The notes beneath the pieces are model-generated. The model had not been told where the DNA came from and made no database searches. It was given only the letters and a program-made list of their open reading frames with translations. DNA of 64,000 nucleotides from Cardinalis cardinalis (taxonomy: Eukaryota > Chordata > Aves > Passeriformes > Cardinalidae), in NCBI GenBank assembly GCA_014549065.1, contig JACDOX010000082.1, positions 2,017,266 to 2,081,265 on the forward strand. Reading direction: 5' to 3'. Shown one piece after another: positions 43,401 through 58,100 of this stretch (position 1 is its first letter; each line of letters opens with the position of its first letter). A program made the position numbers and the translations under genes.

Positions 43401-46400
43401 GAGGCACTAGCACAGGTCCATCTGGAGTTTCATCTCACAGCCTCAGATAGGCAAAAATCCAGCTGAGACAGTTTTTCTGCCTGCCTAATGACTAGGGAAA
43501 TTTAATTGGTGTACCATACTGCCAAAAAGCTCTTGAAAAAAATACAAACCTACCCTCTAACACTTCAAAACATTCCTAATAAACTTTTAAACATTGTACC
43601 TTAGTATATGTGTATGTCTTTATTTTTATAACCAATCCTTGGATGCACTGACTTTTTTTTTAATCTAGTCTGAAAAGAAACTAAGTTAACTGCATATTTA
43701 CAATGTAAGAAGAGAACGGTGATCAAGTGAATACTACACCTGTATGAAATATTTCCAGGAAATTTATACAAAGTAGCATAATACCTTCTTCCAAGAAGAC
43801 AGACTCTGGGAAAATACAATTATAATAGTATAAATAAATCTAAACAACTATTGTTGAACAAGCCAGAGATCTTTACTTACTAGGTCTATTTAAATTTATT
43901 CACTTGCAAGTGTTGAGGTCTGTTCTCCGGCTATTCTGTGCTAAATAGCAAATTTATTCTAGCGTTTCCTACATCCATTAGTGAAATAATATTCCTCATA
44001 AGTGATATCTTCCCCCTACACTGTTCCATACTACTTTCACCATAGCTCTGCTTAGTATTGCCTACTGCATCAGAAAAACTTAAACATCAGAGAAAAAAAA
44101 GAAAGGAAATTCAGTATAAGATTTGGAGACTGTTGCAGTGACTAGTCTGAAAAGATCATTTTAGCCCAAATTTGGATGTTCCTGACAAATCAAGACCTCC
44201 TTTTAATCATTAAAATCCATATAATTTGGCTTGTGCTCTGCTTTTCTTTAATTTTGTNGCTAAACTCTTTAGTACAACCTTAGTGGATTAAACTGAAACA
44301 CCANGAACATAAACCAACTGAAAACATTGATAGATTCCCTATTGAGGTCACTGCAGTTCTGACTCACATCACAAAACTAAAATAAAAATCATGTTGGATT
44401 TTCTTTATCTTACTTCAGCCACAAAATAGTATAAACAAGCTGATTACAAAACAAGAGCCATCAGATAAACACCAGCTGGGCCACATTCACTTACAGGCTG
44501 GCAAGCACTTATAGAAGTATCTGTAATGAACAGAACTACAGTGTTTAAGATACTGTCTAATTAATCCAATAGTGAGAAAAAAATGGGACCATTTAGCTCT
44601 ATTGCAGCTGGTCTACATTGTGTTTCTCTTCCACTTTCAGTGGAGACACTGCATTTTGACAATCACTGAGAGTAAAGCAAGTCCAGGATCACCTTGGACC
44701 GAAACACAAAAGTAAAAGCTGTGTCACGTCCCCTGCAAAGGTAGTGTACAAAGACTGTCCCTACAACCTGGAACTAAGAGACTGTTCTAAGCTTAAATAC
44801 ATTCTCCACACATGCACATTCAGTCTAGATTTCCTTCTCAGACTACTGATCATTATAGAGGTTCTGCCAGCTAGCAAATTTACAGGCACTGTCAAATCAT
44901 CTGATGAAGGCCCCTGAAGTGCCATCACATTCTACTGGCCCTCAGTCGCCTCTAACCATGGTCTGGATTCAAACACACTGATCTAGTGATGAGATGCTCT
45001 TAATCCTATTGCCTGACCCCAGAGCCCTGCAATCACATGGGCAGATAAAGATCTATATGAGTATCATTCTACTTAATTATGCTTTTTATGCTTTGGAAGA
45101 GAGCGATATAAATATAAATCTTCAGTAAAATAATGCTTGATGTCACTAGCAAGTAGATTATACTGCAGCCATCTGTTTGCAGCTTGAAAGTTACCAGTAA
45201 AATAAGACTTCCCTGACAAAAANCATCAAGAGTTTATGCCATCATGATTACTTCAATTTCCTCGCTTTCAGAAACAACAACTAAGCACTAAGGATGTAGA
45301 ATAACACTGCAGTAGAGTACAACCTTATCCAATCCTTGGAAGTTAAACAAACTAGCAGTAAATAATGCTGCCAATACCTTGGTCAAAGAAAGCATGTAAT
45401 ACCACAGATTTCATAAACTATGAAATCAGAGAGATTCTGTTCCCAAATTTATATCTAAAAAAGAAAAACTGTTTCTACTGTGAAATAGAAGAGATTCGCT
45501 TATGGCTATTTTTTTCCTCATGTTTCAAGTCCGTGTTGTAGCCATCTGGGACTTAAAATAAGATTTGAAGTAATTTTTGAGCCAACCTGTAAAACAAGCC
45601 TGAGGTGTACTACTGAAGATCTAGTTGAAAAAAAACCAAATCATCATGCACTGGTAAAACCATTCTTTGACCAAGAATATGCAAGCAGGGCCAGCATTCC
45701 TATCTCCTGCAGCTCTTAAGGCTTTCCCCCACAGTACACAAGGCAATTATAGTAACTATGTCAATTTGGACAGTATCAGTTCATCAGCTTAGCCCAAGAC
45801 TTGACTTCAAATCCCCACGATCTTCACTGAAGAATATATCACTGTTATCATTACTTTAAAAATAAACAAAGGTGGTGCAATTACCATGTCCAGCCAGCTT
45901 TGTGACCTGAAACAATGTGACTTCCAATCAACAAACTCTTGTCATTCAACTGCAGTGGAGCCAGATAAGAAGTCCTGCTTATCAAAATTTTCCTCCATCA
46001 ATGCAATGACTGTGGGAACAGGCTGACTGACACCACAAGTTGGGTAAAATTGCCTCCTTCAAGCAATTGATTGTTTCCCTCCTGAAAGCAACACAAGTGG
46101 GTTTGACATACAGTGATAGCCTCCACCCTGCACAGGGGTTATAACCTTCCCCTCCTAGCATTAATAGCAAAAGTCTGGTCTGCCTACCCTTAGGTAAAAC
46201 CTAACTTGCAAAAGTCAACCCCAGTTGGATGCTAAAGCCTTCATGCTTGCATCAGCCATTCCCTGCATACTTTTTCCCCCAACAAACTGAGATTTNCTAG
46301 TGAGGTTAAATTTGTCTGACTGGTGATAAAGTAAGAATTTCCTTTTTAAAGTAATGAATACTGTGATATTAACTAATATTTTAGTAAATCCTAGTTGGCT

Positions 46401-48621
46401 GACATGGTGGGCACTTACCCAAATCCCCTGTAGTTGTTGAGTCAGCTGTACTCCATCTATCCCGTGCTCCTGCATGTGATCAACTGTTCAACTCCTCTGC
46501 CCTGCAGAACTTTTTCAGAAAATACTCTGAGCCTGTGGATGGAGGAAAAGAGACACTCATTATTAAAATTCTTTTTAAAATAGGTCTGGATTTCAGATGG
46601 GAAAATTTGACAGGTCTCAGAATACTTTACAAGCCTGTTCATCATCAGAATGAAACCTGAGTAGGTTCTTTATGGTGGCTTTTTTCAGTCCTTTGCCTGT
46701 TTTTTTCTTGCAGGCTTTTGATCTACTTCTCTCCACTTGGATGAAGAAATCCAGAGGACCATGTGGGGCAAACAATCAACCTGGAGAAATTATTCTGTCA
46801 TCAGCTTGTTGAGGGAAAACCTTGTCTGCTTAAAAAGAGGGGTGGGAGGAAGGAGAGAGATGGAAGCATTGAGATAGGATCAGTAACTAAACTGCAAGGT
46901 TATCAATGTACCATTGTGTGTTGTGAGAGGTGTCTTTTGTTTTTTTTTCAGCTCTGGGCTAAACTCATAGTACTAAACAAAACAAAAGCAAAAAGAGCGA
47001 CATTTCACGCTGTGATGAAAATGTGATATAGGGGTGTCATCATGAATACAGGTGACAACAGAATGGTAATTACCAACAGGACATCAATGCACACAAAGCC
47101 AAGTGCACACAAAGGCAAAGATCAAGCTGCTAGAAACTAAGCCTGCTTCATAGTGTCTACTCCTCTATTTCTGGGATTTTGGCAGGGGAGGGGGGGGTGT
47201 TTAACTCCCATTTCTGGCATTAGACTTTCTTCCTCCTTCTGCCCCCTCCCTTCAGTTTATATTGTAACCATCTAAGCTTGGAAGCTTTTGTTATACCTCT
47301 GGCCAGGGAAAACAGTAGTTTGTAGGCTTTTGCATCATAGAGACAGCTTTGAGGTGCCTGGATTTGTTGGAATGTGGGGTAGTATTTAGAAGAGAAAAGC
47401 TCTGCCTCTGCCATGCCTCCACTTTGGCCAGCTCCTCTTAAATATCAAAGTGCTGCAGAGCACACTGCATACANTGATGGAAACCCAGGCAGCCCCACAG
47501 AGCAGATCTGGGAGAACCAGCACCAACCTGATGCACTGACTCCCCTCCTCTTCATCATCCTCCAGTGTCAGGGCAGTGACAGAGGAAAGCAGATTTTCCT
47601 CTTAACGCCGAAGTGTCGTCCAAATCCAACAAAAATTTCTCTATGTAATATCGGTTTCACAAACAAGTGCATTTAAAGAACAGTCTAACCTTGAGTAGGT
47701 TTCCAAAATGAGAATCTCTATTTATGTTGTTTTATCATTTAAGACATGTCCAATAACAAAAGCCATCCCTTGCCTTTTGGTCCTCAGATGAGATTATTGG
47801 AAGCATCAAATCATCATAAATCACAGTCCAATTTCTGTTTCCACTGACAGCAATCACAGCTTCTGCAACATCTGGGTTTCCTCCCTCTGCAGGAGTATGT
47901 ACACAATGAAATCCTGACAGGTGTCATCCCACTTTTCCCTTGCTGCAGACTGTTTTTCAACAAATAAAAGGACAAGACTGTGGGACAGGTCCTTATTGTG
48001 AGAGCCTTACTCAAGGAGCTGCTCACCAGCAGCTATCCATGAAGGAGCTGTGGCTGTGCTCTTCTGGAAGACAGCTCTCCCCAAAAGCTGTAGGAGCAGC
48101 TTGGCAGAGGTGAGCTCAGTTCCACCTGCCCAGGTGTGTGAGCAGAAGTGGGTTAAAAGCTGGCTGGGCAGCACAGCCCCAGTGGCTGCATCCACTGCCT
48201 TCATCCCAGCAGGGCACAGCATGCTCCCCTGTGGCAGTCACTGCTGACAAGCACCTCTCACCTTTACCTTCTCAGGAAAACAGTGATTAACTAGATGTTC
48301 CCAACTCCAAGCAGCTTTTGCCACCTGGAAGGGCAGCTGGTTTCCCCTTAATCTATCTAAAACCCCATAGGCAGGGTGAAAAACAGCCCAGCATGTTTCA
48401 TGATTTATTAACTGCTCTTGTTTACAGGAAGCTATCAATCAACAAATCCCTGTTCTTAGTAAAAACAAGCCCTTCACTACTATAACACTGTACCTATAAG
48501 TGATCTGAAGGATGTACCACACACCCTCAAAAATCCAAGTTTCTTTTTTAACTTGTCTTTGGAGAATTCTGTAATTCCCCTGCTATATAATGTGCTATTT
48601 CTCTGTTCTTTACATTACAAA

Positions 48622-48700
48622 AGAAAAAAAAAAAAAAAGAAATCCCTGAATCCTTTGACAGGGAAAAAAAAACCCAAAAAACAAAAAACCAAAAAAAACC
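48622..48700 (+). repeat. A-rich low-complexity tract
   Basis: A run of about 15 A is followed by 20 bases of unique sequence and then A-runs broken by CC or C. It may be a poly-A tail or simple slippage. No upstream retroposon body is recognisable. Confidence 0.7.
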
Positions 48701-50052
48701 TGACTATTTCATCATTAACCCTTGAGAGAATGCACCCCCGAATATTTGATTTTCCAATCTAAGAGTGAATTCATAAAGAAAACTATTTTCACCCTGTATA
48801 ATATTCAATGGTTTTGAAAGTTTTCAGCATGATTTCCAACAGCTATTCTGGCNAGAACAAATATAAGACTACAGCTCTATGCATAGATCACAATAAGCTT
48901 TCCAAATGTACTTCATTAAGAGACATCTTGCTCATTTCCAAATTAAAAATCTGTCTCCATTCCACAAATCCCTCTGCCCATCTCACTCATATTTTATGTA
49001 TTATTTGAAATCAGACAAGCTGATTCTTCTAAACCATAATTTTCAAGGAGATTTGGACACAGTTTGATTATTAATTTTATCTATTAGCTTCCAAGGAACT
49101 TTTTCTTTTCATATAGAAGGGTATAACACATAAGCAAAAACATTTATTTTTCCCTCTTCTCCAGAATTTAGAAAGCCCCCACACCTTGCTACCCACATCT
49201 AAATACCTGTGAAGAGACAGAGAAACTGCAAGAGAATAAAAAAACTCAATAGAGAAGAACAAATTTCAAATAAAAGATTATGTCCAAAGACTTTTAACCA
49301 GTCCACATGTAAGCCAAATTCCACTGCCGTTTTGCCCACAATGTAACTACATATTTTGTCAGATTTGCAATTATCTTAATAAAAATAAGATCGGAAAGAT
49401 CACCCTTTATTATTAACCAGAATAAAAAAAAAACTCCTGGGTTTTATCACTACTATCCTCTAAGAGATAGCTCTGGAATTATCTTAAACTTGCTTCTACC
49501 AAACACAGACCACATCAGAACTTCACTGTTAATATGAAANTCTACAAACCTCAGCTAGATTTAACCACAGAGGCTATTTCAAAACAAAATACTCTTCAAT
49601 GTCATAAGTCAACTGAAATTCCCATTCTCAGTTTNAAAGTGAAATGCTTTGCTCTGTGAAGAGGGATTCTGGGTTTTTTGGAAATGGGCTCTGAAGGTGC
49701 ACAGTGATTGCTAGAGGGTCCATGAAATGAGTTCTGCAGCTTAAATGACCTTCTAATGGAACAATTCAGCCAAAGCACATCTCCACTGTTTAGAAACAGA
49801 GGAATTTTTTATGCACAACTAGATAAGTAATTTTTCTATAAAAATATGCTTTTTGCAGAATATATGTCAACATTAAATGTTTAAAATATGTCTGAAAAAA
49901 AAAAGATAGTTAAAAGAACAACCTCAACTGTTAAAACACAAACAAGCAAATCTTCCTGATAAAATAACCTGTCAAAGTTTGGCATATTTTTGGGACATAT
50001 ATCTGTGCATAGGCTTATATTTGAGAGTTTTCTCATGGATTTTCTCCCAAGA

Positions 50053-50077
50053 CATCACCATCATCATCATCATCATC
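50053..50077 (+). repeat. (CAT)n microsatellite
   Basis: This is a run of eight CAT-like triplets with one interruption (CAC). On the minus strand it reads as a run of methionine codons, which explains a spurious open frame at 49972-50178. Confidence 0.9.
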
Positions 50078-52448
50078 CACATTAAGTTCTTCTGACAATG
50101 AAATCGTAGAAGCCTCCAAACAGGCCCCCACTCCTTCTCCAGTTGCTTTGTGTTTCTTGTAGCTGTATTCATCTGCACTTAAACTCCACACACACACTTG
50201 GTTTCTAGGCATTTCTCAGTATTAAGTCCACATTGAGCCCCTTGATATAAGCAATTCAAATTACTACCCAAGTTTATTTTCTAAAAGATCAGACCTAATT
50301 CAAACCCCAGCTAAACTGGATTAACAACTTATATAATTCTTACTGTACCAAATCAATGTGTGCTGTAACCACAAGGAAAAAAAAAAGTAAAAAAAATCGA
50401 TACTGCATGAGAGATTCCTCCCTTGTTGTAATCAAATATACTCACACAAACATATGGCTTAAAAATTGTCATGGCTGTTTACATTATTGGCATCTAGAGA
50501 AAGTGCACACCAGTTTTAACTGAATAGTATTCAACCTCAAAACCATCTAGTTCACNTTCTATCTTGCCAAAGCAATTGTAATTTAAATCTCTCCAACGCA
50601 ATCTACTAGCAGAACAGGGAGCACAAGTGAGAAAAATGATCATGAAAGTACACCTGCACTGAAACATCACAGAACCCAAACCCAGTTTAGGCAAAGTTTC
50701 ACCAAAGGCAAAAACATGACCCGAACAGACTGTGAATAACCCTGGCATCAGTTTCATTTGGGTACAGACCACAAAACTGGGAAAGACAAATCCCTGTTAG
50801 TTTTACTAGCACACAACAATATACATCAAAAGACTAGCATGTTTCCGTATTAGCAGAGGTAAATGTGAATTAGAAATGGCTGTGGTTATAAATTGGGAAT
50901 TGGAATAAAAAATACACACAAGACTCCTTCAGCTTCTCTGGATTTANGCAAACCTGCCTGCTCAGTGGTAATAAATACATACTCCCTATGCTTTAGAACA
51001 GCATTAAAACCAGCCTGTTTCTCCATTGAAAATTCATTTTTATTTCACAACTCTGCTTTTTAGTTTTAGATTTTTAAGCCCCTNCTGGCAGAACCTACAT
51101 CTGATCTACATCTACACCGCAGATTACCTTAGCTCACCTGCGGCTGTTTTAAAAAAGAGCTTTCGTGTTGACAATTACAGACTTGACACCTCAGTGTGAA
51201 AATAAATCTGGAATTCAACTTTCTTTTGGATTATACAGAAAATTTTTGTTTTGTCCCAAATCTAAAAAAAATACCCCAAAAAAATATCACCACTCTACCA
51301 TTTGCTATCTTGTCTCCAGTCATAGAGAGTTACATTTTTCATACACAAGACGCAAGTTTGTTTTTAAGGCTACAACTTCCAAATATGCACACTCTTTGGT
51401 AGCATTAGATGAATCCTAAACACTGCACACTTTTATGTAACAACTGAGGCACCCTCCTTTAAAAACATATTTCCACCTCCCAGCCAAAGCCACAGTCTTT
51501 ATTCCTGTCCTAGATTATTCTTAATTTTTCAGTAGTTAAAGCATTTTCTTCTTCTGCAGAGGCCCCCTCATCCCTCAGATGAGAAGAAAGGGTGTTTTTG
51601 ACCTGAAAGGAATATTCACCTGGTCCTCTTGCTTTACAGCATAGCGTTTTTCCTTGTCTCCCTCTGCCATTAGCTTCTTCAACTAAATGCAGATGTCACC
51701 AGCCTTTCTTTAGAAAAGGGAAATAAGTGTCCCATTAAGTACTTAGAGGAGTGGACAGATTCTCCCATTCAGCTGGTTCCCTACACACTTGCTGGTGCTG
51801 AACAGCAAATCTTCTATTTCTGAGAAAGGGCTATCACAGAGAGGTCATTTTCCTCTAAGTGGTTTCCTTATTTCATCTGTTCTCAAGTTTAGTGTTAAGT
51901 TGCTGAAAGATTACCTCATTCATATGATTGCGAGCCTGTTCGCCTCCAGAGTGTAGGGTGAATGAGGCAATAATTATTTGTTGGAAAAATACAGGTAGTT
52001 TAGCTTGCATTGCAAAGAAATATGCCCGAAATTGTCATTATTCCAGTGACAAATCCTGAGACCTTTATCTCCTTTTCAGAGAGTNAGGCCCTGCTCACAA
52101 TGGTGAAAAATTACATGCAGATAGTCCCAGCTTCTGCTCCAGTTCAGTGAGAACCCAAAGTGAGCTGGGCAAAGGGGCTGCCTGAGCAAGCACTGCTGCA
52201 GACCATGTATGCACCCACAGCCTGGGGCTTCTCCAAGAAGGAAAGCAATCACCAAACAAGGTAGGATGAGAGTTTTATGTACTTTAGTACACCAGTGAAG
52301 CTCCCCAAGCCAAATGGTTCCCCATGCCTCCTTTGGCATAAGTGGGTTTTTCAGCTTTGGAGCCTGGTTTACATTACACCCGAAGGTTCTTTTGGAAGTC
52401 TCTTATTTTTGGAGGCAGGGGGGATTTAAGCTACTTATTTTCAAGGGG

Positions 52449-52463
52449 AAAAAAAAAAAAAAA
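52449..52463 (+). repeat. Poly-A run
   Basis: Fifteen consecutive A follow TTTTCAAGGGG. No retroposon body is identified next to it. Confidence 0.7.
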
Positions 52464-54962
52464 GGCAAGTACAGTGTTAGTGAAATAAATGCAGAGTTTC
52501 CCAAGTTTAGTCAATTCATGGACAGATTTCTGAGACCATTTTTGATAAGATTTTTCCCAGCCAAATACAGTCACTGTTGTAGTTACTATGACAATTTTCT
52601 ATAATTAAATGCAAGATTAAAACTTCAAAACAATAAAACCATTAAATGTCAGGAAACTCTAATAAAGGAGTAAAAAAGAGTGACAGAGATCAGAAAGATT
52701 TTTCCACAGAAGAGCCTTGACCCATTCCTCCTAGGTCGCACCTGCTCTCAGAATACAAAAGCAGCAAACTGCCCCTAGGAAGAAAAAAGCTTACTACACA
52801 ACCCCTAAGAACTGCATTTAAGATGCATGTTCATTATTTTGCAGAAGGAACATTCAGCAGGATCAATATGCCATCAAGATAAAAGAAGAGTATAAATTGT
52901 CCTGAGAGTTGGTCAGAATTTTCTTTACTGTCAGCCAGGGAATTAAAAACAGGGCGGGAGGCATATTAAAACTGTGCTTTTATAAGCCTAATCAGTAGGC
53001 TGGAAAATGAGTTTCACAAAGAGATAATGAGCTCCCAAATCATAATTTGCCAAGGGTGCATCGATTTTCACTCGTCTTCAGATCATTTATGAGCACCCAG
53101 CACAAGAACACCTTTCTGCCCCAGGCTCCCTCCAAGCAGGGACATGTGCCAGAACAGCTCTCCTTGTGTAAGGAGGAGTTCCCTGTTTAGTGGTTGCATC
53201 ACCTAAAAAAAGACNTGACTTTGGATCCACTCAAGAAGGATATTTGATGGTCATTATCAAAGCCGAGAATGAAAGCATTCTTGTGCCCTGTTGAACAAAT
53301 ATTTGCTTCCTCTCTTGCGCGTCTTCACAGATATGGCAAAGAGCTAATCATAATAGGTTGATGATAAAATCAGTATTGCTGCCATCACTGTGGTATTACC
53401 AAGACTGTGTTCTCATCCCACTCCATCCCCAGAGCTGTTAGGGCATTTACCCAGTGCACAGGAGAACAGACTGAATGTCCCTCCTCCAGCTCCACCTTGG
53501 GGACCACTGCATTAGGTCAAAGGATGAAACTNACACCTGGGTTAGTGGCAACAGGGCTTGTCCCCCCCAGCTCACACTGAAACCNTAAAATGAAAACTCT
53601 AATGTCAATTACAGCAAATGAGAAAATAATCCAGTTGAGCGTATGTTCTAGATCAGTGCCTACAGCACTGTCCTGAGAAACAAAGTTGAAATAATGCTCT
53701 CAGACTAGAGAGGAATTAAATCTAAGTCTTCTACATCTTAGTCAAGCAGCCAGATCCCTGAATTAACAGAGAGGAGNTACTGCAGAGGCAGCTTTCTATC
53801 ACAGCCACCAAACTTTTTTACAAATAGCATCACAAGAGGGATAACAGAAGTTAAAAACATGGTCTTTTCATTCAAGCTGACATTTGATGTCTTCTTTTAT
53901 GGCAGCACACAAAATCCATATACAAATCTACATTTTTGCTACCATCAGTCAGGCTTGTTTTCCTCTCCCACCCATACACCACCAATCCATAAANGCCCTA
54001 TGCTAAAAGCACTCACTATTTTTTCAGGAGAAAGGTTGGAATCAGTCTTGTCANCTGACTCCTCTACACATTAAGTTATTTTAATTCCTCTATAATTTGT
54101 ATTTAGAGTTAAGACTTTTACGTACAAAATTCAATGTTAACTCTTCTCACTTGTTTCACCCTCTAGTGCTTTCATTTTATTTGATCACACCCTGCTCTTG
54201 TCAGCACCTTAGACTGACTGACTATTAATTGTCTATTACATCACATCTTTATTGTGTAGCAAGCACAATTTTCTCTTGTAAAGAGTTATCTTCATCCCAG
54301 GACCTGGTTGGATTCCAAGGGAGCTATTTGTTTGTCAGGGCAAAATTCAATTAAAAAAATGTTGTTTATCTTCAGGAGCTATTTATCTTCTGCTAGAGAG
54401 TAGAGTAATTAAAAATGGTATAGTTTGGGGAAAGGGAAAAGGTTGCTGAGTTGTTGCTTTCTGTTTAAATCTGGTGTTGTACTCCAAAATTCACTAGTAT
54501 TTCAAAATNGTTTTTGCTCTAGCTTACGGCACAGAATTATAAGAGGGAGAGTGCTCCAATTTTTGGACATATCCTTTCTTTTTTCCTTTCTGTCACATCT
54601 CTGAACAAGTTAGACATTCCTTAAGTTGTTCATTTCAATGGAAAATGAGGATTATGGCCCTTACCTTAGTAGTCAGTGAAATAAGATCAGATATTTCTGT
54701 GGGGGGTGGGAGGGGAGGAACCTGTTACTCTGTCTCTTTGATTGTTTGAACTTGTATTTTTGATTGCAGAGTTTATCTCCCAAGGCAGAAAACAATGCAC
54801 CCCACATTCTTCANTCAGAGAACTCGAAGCTGATGCTTCCTCCCTTTGTTCACTAGCTGAACATGCCCATTACCAGACCTTAGCAGATCCATCTGAATTG
54901 GTAAAATTAATCCCCACTTTGAACTGTCCTTCTCTGAAATACTCTGAAATTCTTTACTCTGC

Positions 54963-55140
54963 AGGTGACTGAGCACTGGAACAGGTTGCCCAGAGAGGTT
55001 ACCGGAGTNCCCCTCACTGGAGATATTCCAGACCTGTCTGGATATAATCCTGTGCTCTGGGATGACCCTGCTTGAGCAGGGAGGTTGGATCAGATGAACC
55101 CATTGTGGCCCTTTCCAGCCTACCCAGTCTGTGATTTTGT
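54963..55140 (+). mobile_element. CR1 LINE 3' end, plus strand
   Basis: The motifs GAGCACTGGAACAGGTTGCC, GGAGATATTCCAGACCTGTC and GACCCTGCTTGAGCAGGGAG, followed by a terminal CAGTCTGTGATTTTGT, are the canonical last 180 bp of an avian CR1. It is severely 5'-truncated, which is usual for CR1. The opposite-strand open frame at 54815-55171 is incidental. Confidence 0.9.
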
Positions 55141-58100
55141 CCCTTCTTTGCTGTTGTACAAGAGTCTGCAAGACAACTTCTCAGGACTGAAAATTAAAAC
55201 ATACTGGTGGTTCAGCATTACATATCTTAATTTGCATCTTCCTCCATGTTAAACCAGCACAAAGAGCTACAAAATTTAAGCTCTAAATTTCATNCTCATT
55301 TTCTAGAGAAAACATAGAAGAAATGAATGCTTGCGAATCTTCATTAGTCTGTACATTACGGAAAGATACTGTAGGCTAAATATCAGAATTGCCTATTAAA
55401 TACCATAGCAACAGATCAAAGTATATTTTAGTACACTAAACAAAAACACTGCAAAAAATGAAAAAAAACCATTGTGATTAAATATATTTTTAAAAAATCC
55501 ATAAAGTTAAAAGTTGAGGAAAATATATTTTCTCAAGAATTACAGCTCCACTTGATCTATTTCTTTCCTTACTATTAAGTCCACTGAATTATTTATTCAT
55601 TCAAGTGCTTTAANCAAGATAACCACTCAGAAGTCATTTGATTTAAAAGTACTGTTACTGCTAAATGCAGCAGTCACAGATCACAGGAATTTGCAGCTCA
55701 CAGTTATGTGTTGCTGTACTGAGGACACACTGCATGGCTACAGCCAAGAAAGACATTTAATGGTGTAATAGGATATTTTTGTCTTTCTATGATAAAGAAA
55801 TACTGTTGTGAGAGACAGCCCTCCCCCTTTTGCTCAGCCCCAGGACCTACACTAACCACACCAAACATGGTTTGAAAGTTTATCTTGAGAGATGAGACAG
55901 NGTTTGACTTCAGCCCATTTCAAGACCACAGCTCTATCCATGGGAGCCAGGCTACAGCACTAGGGACCTCAAGCATTTTTAAAAAACTATCCATGAATCA
56001 GGTGAATACCCAGCACATTTACATGGACAAACANTCTCTGTTGTGCCTACACAACTCACACAAGTGTTGTCAGGTTTTTGAATGCTGAGCAGCAATGGCT
56101 GAAAGGACACAGGGATAGGCACAGACTCTCACATTTGTTACCAGCTACACAAGGACAACAGTTCTTACCAAAACATTGCTTTTTAGGTAAAGCAATGTTC
56201 AACAGATGTTTTATTTCTTTTTCCATATATTCTCACACTGTGGCTGAAGAGTCTCCTGTACTTTATTGTTTGTAAAGGTACTTATTCTTTTCCTCCACAC
56301 TTTTTTGAGCAGTGAAAACAAAATCAGATTAAAGAGACCAAAACATTAGCATGTTGATCGTTGAAAATATCTCAAGTAAAATGTTNAATAAATCATTAAA
56401 ACAGCATCAGAGTTTGGGTTTGGAGGTTTTNTTAGCTTGATACATCTGAAATTTTTTTTTTTCATAAACTGAATTCCACAGAACACTTGGAACTTCATTT
56501 CCCTTTCAAATCGGGGTGCTGGGGAAATAAAGAGATCATTTTTCTAAAANAAGTGTAGGGAAGTTCTCCTGTGAAATGGAGAAATCCATTTCTCAGCCAG
56601 CTGGCTCTATCAGATCTCTTTCTGAAATCAAGCCACTAAGAAATACAAAAACTTTTAAGTAACATAAAAAGGAATACATTGAACACTTCAGCTAAATTGG
56701 AACACAGACGGTTTTAAAATTAGAACAGAGAAAAGACTGTATGAATAACAATGGGTCACAAAACAGAGAAGAAGCAAGAAGTTTAGCAATGCTATTCCTG
56801 AATAAAATACAAATCACAGCTTCAAGAACATCCTTGTATCAATGAAGAGCTGCAGACCTATGATTAACTTAAAAGAAATACTGGAGAAANCTAGAAAGCC
56901 CATATCAGGTTGCAGAGCTGCAGAAAATGAAGATCATGCTTTAAAAATCTGCCCAACATATACACACCTACTGTACTTATATAATAAATCTTTTNATACA
57001 TAAAAAAATTATTTTTCCCTCAACAGGACCTGTGTACAATCTCAGAGACAATCACATAAAAGACAGAGAGTCATGTTTGTGATGTAAGCTCGTGGCAACA
57101 TTATCAGTGGTAAAACANGGAATCCAAGTTAAGTAGATGAAAACTCTTACTAAAATAATCTACAACTGTAACCACTAATGATTATAACAATCTTTGAACA
57201 GATGCATCAGGATGTGATCTTGTATCTGTTTTAAAGCAGTATATCCACAGACCACAACTATACTTGTAGCTTACAGCTTAAGCTAGCAAAGGGGAAGGGA
57301 GATCATAAACAAAGCCTACTGTTTTTACACTTTTTCTATACAGTCCACATCATTTTCAGTTTTACTTCCAAACAAAAGTAACTGCTATTGCTTTTTATTA
57401 TTCTATGCAAGAAGCTGCTCTCTTAAGATGAAAGCCTGCTACTTGCAAGACAAATACATTTGGGAAAACAATTGTGCTTTGGAGAGTTTACTGTCTAGTT
57501 TAATTCCAAATATTATAAGTGAGAATAAAAATAACATATGGAAAGAACATACAACATAATGCACTTGTTTAAAAAAGTCCACACTAAAATTCATTTTTCT
57601 TAAATAAATAAAATTTTCAATTCTCTTTCACTTTGTATTTCTTTTTTCTTTCAGCTAAAGCTCTGGTTAAAGAACTTTAACTAGATAAAGTACTGTCTAT
57701 AAAATCCATTGACAATTATATACTCTTTCTACTGTAACAATCCTACATTTGTGCCAGAGACTGCAGAAGCAACCAGATGATAGCATCTGTCCCAAAAGCT
57801 TAGTAATTATATTTGCAGTCCACAAGAACATGTGGCTTACATACAGGACATCCAGCAAAGCCATGAGACCCCACGCCGCAGCAGGAGGAGCTGTGGTCCT
57901 TGGGCCCTTGCCTTGAAGCAGCAGGGAAAACAGGCCAGATAAATCCCATCCCCAGCCATAAACCCAGCCCCTGCTCCCAGCCTTTCCATGCTCTTTCTTG
58001 TCACATTGAAGGATCTTTTCTGGAAATGGAAGAGAAATGGTTTAGACCATAAGCAGTCAGCCAAGATGTGTTCAGGCCTTAACATAACAGAGCCTTAATA

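Larger units (their letters stand above)
40421..54962. other. Upstream flank of ZPLD1, no gene recognised
   Basis: This is long AT-rich sequence containing only simple repeats and a few GC-richer patches (about 48000-48260 and 52080-52340). Frames in those patches occur on both strands and match no family I know. Noncoding exons or enhancers of ZPLD1 could be here but cannot be read from sequence alone. Confidence 0.55.

Noticed and set aside
48007..48247. Overlapping open frames on both strands in a GC-richer patch
   Set aside because: Both strands are open with no homology to known proteins, which is expected from composition alone.
49972..50178. Minus-strand open frame with a methionine run
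   Set aside because: The run is the translation of the (CAT)n microsatellite.
52076..52339. 87-codon minus-strand frame with a cysteine-containing sequence
   Set aside because: There is no recognisable domain or splice context, an N lies in the frame, and it is likely incidental in a GC-richer patch.
54815..55171. 118-codon minus-strand open frame
   Set aside because: Most of it is the reverse strand of a CR1 3' end.
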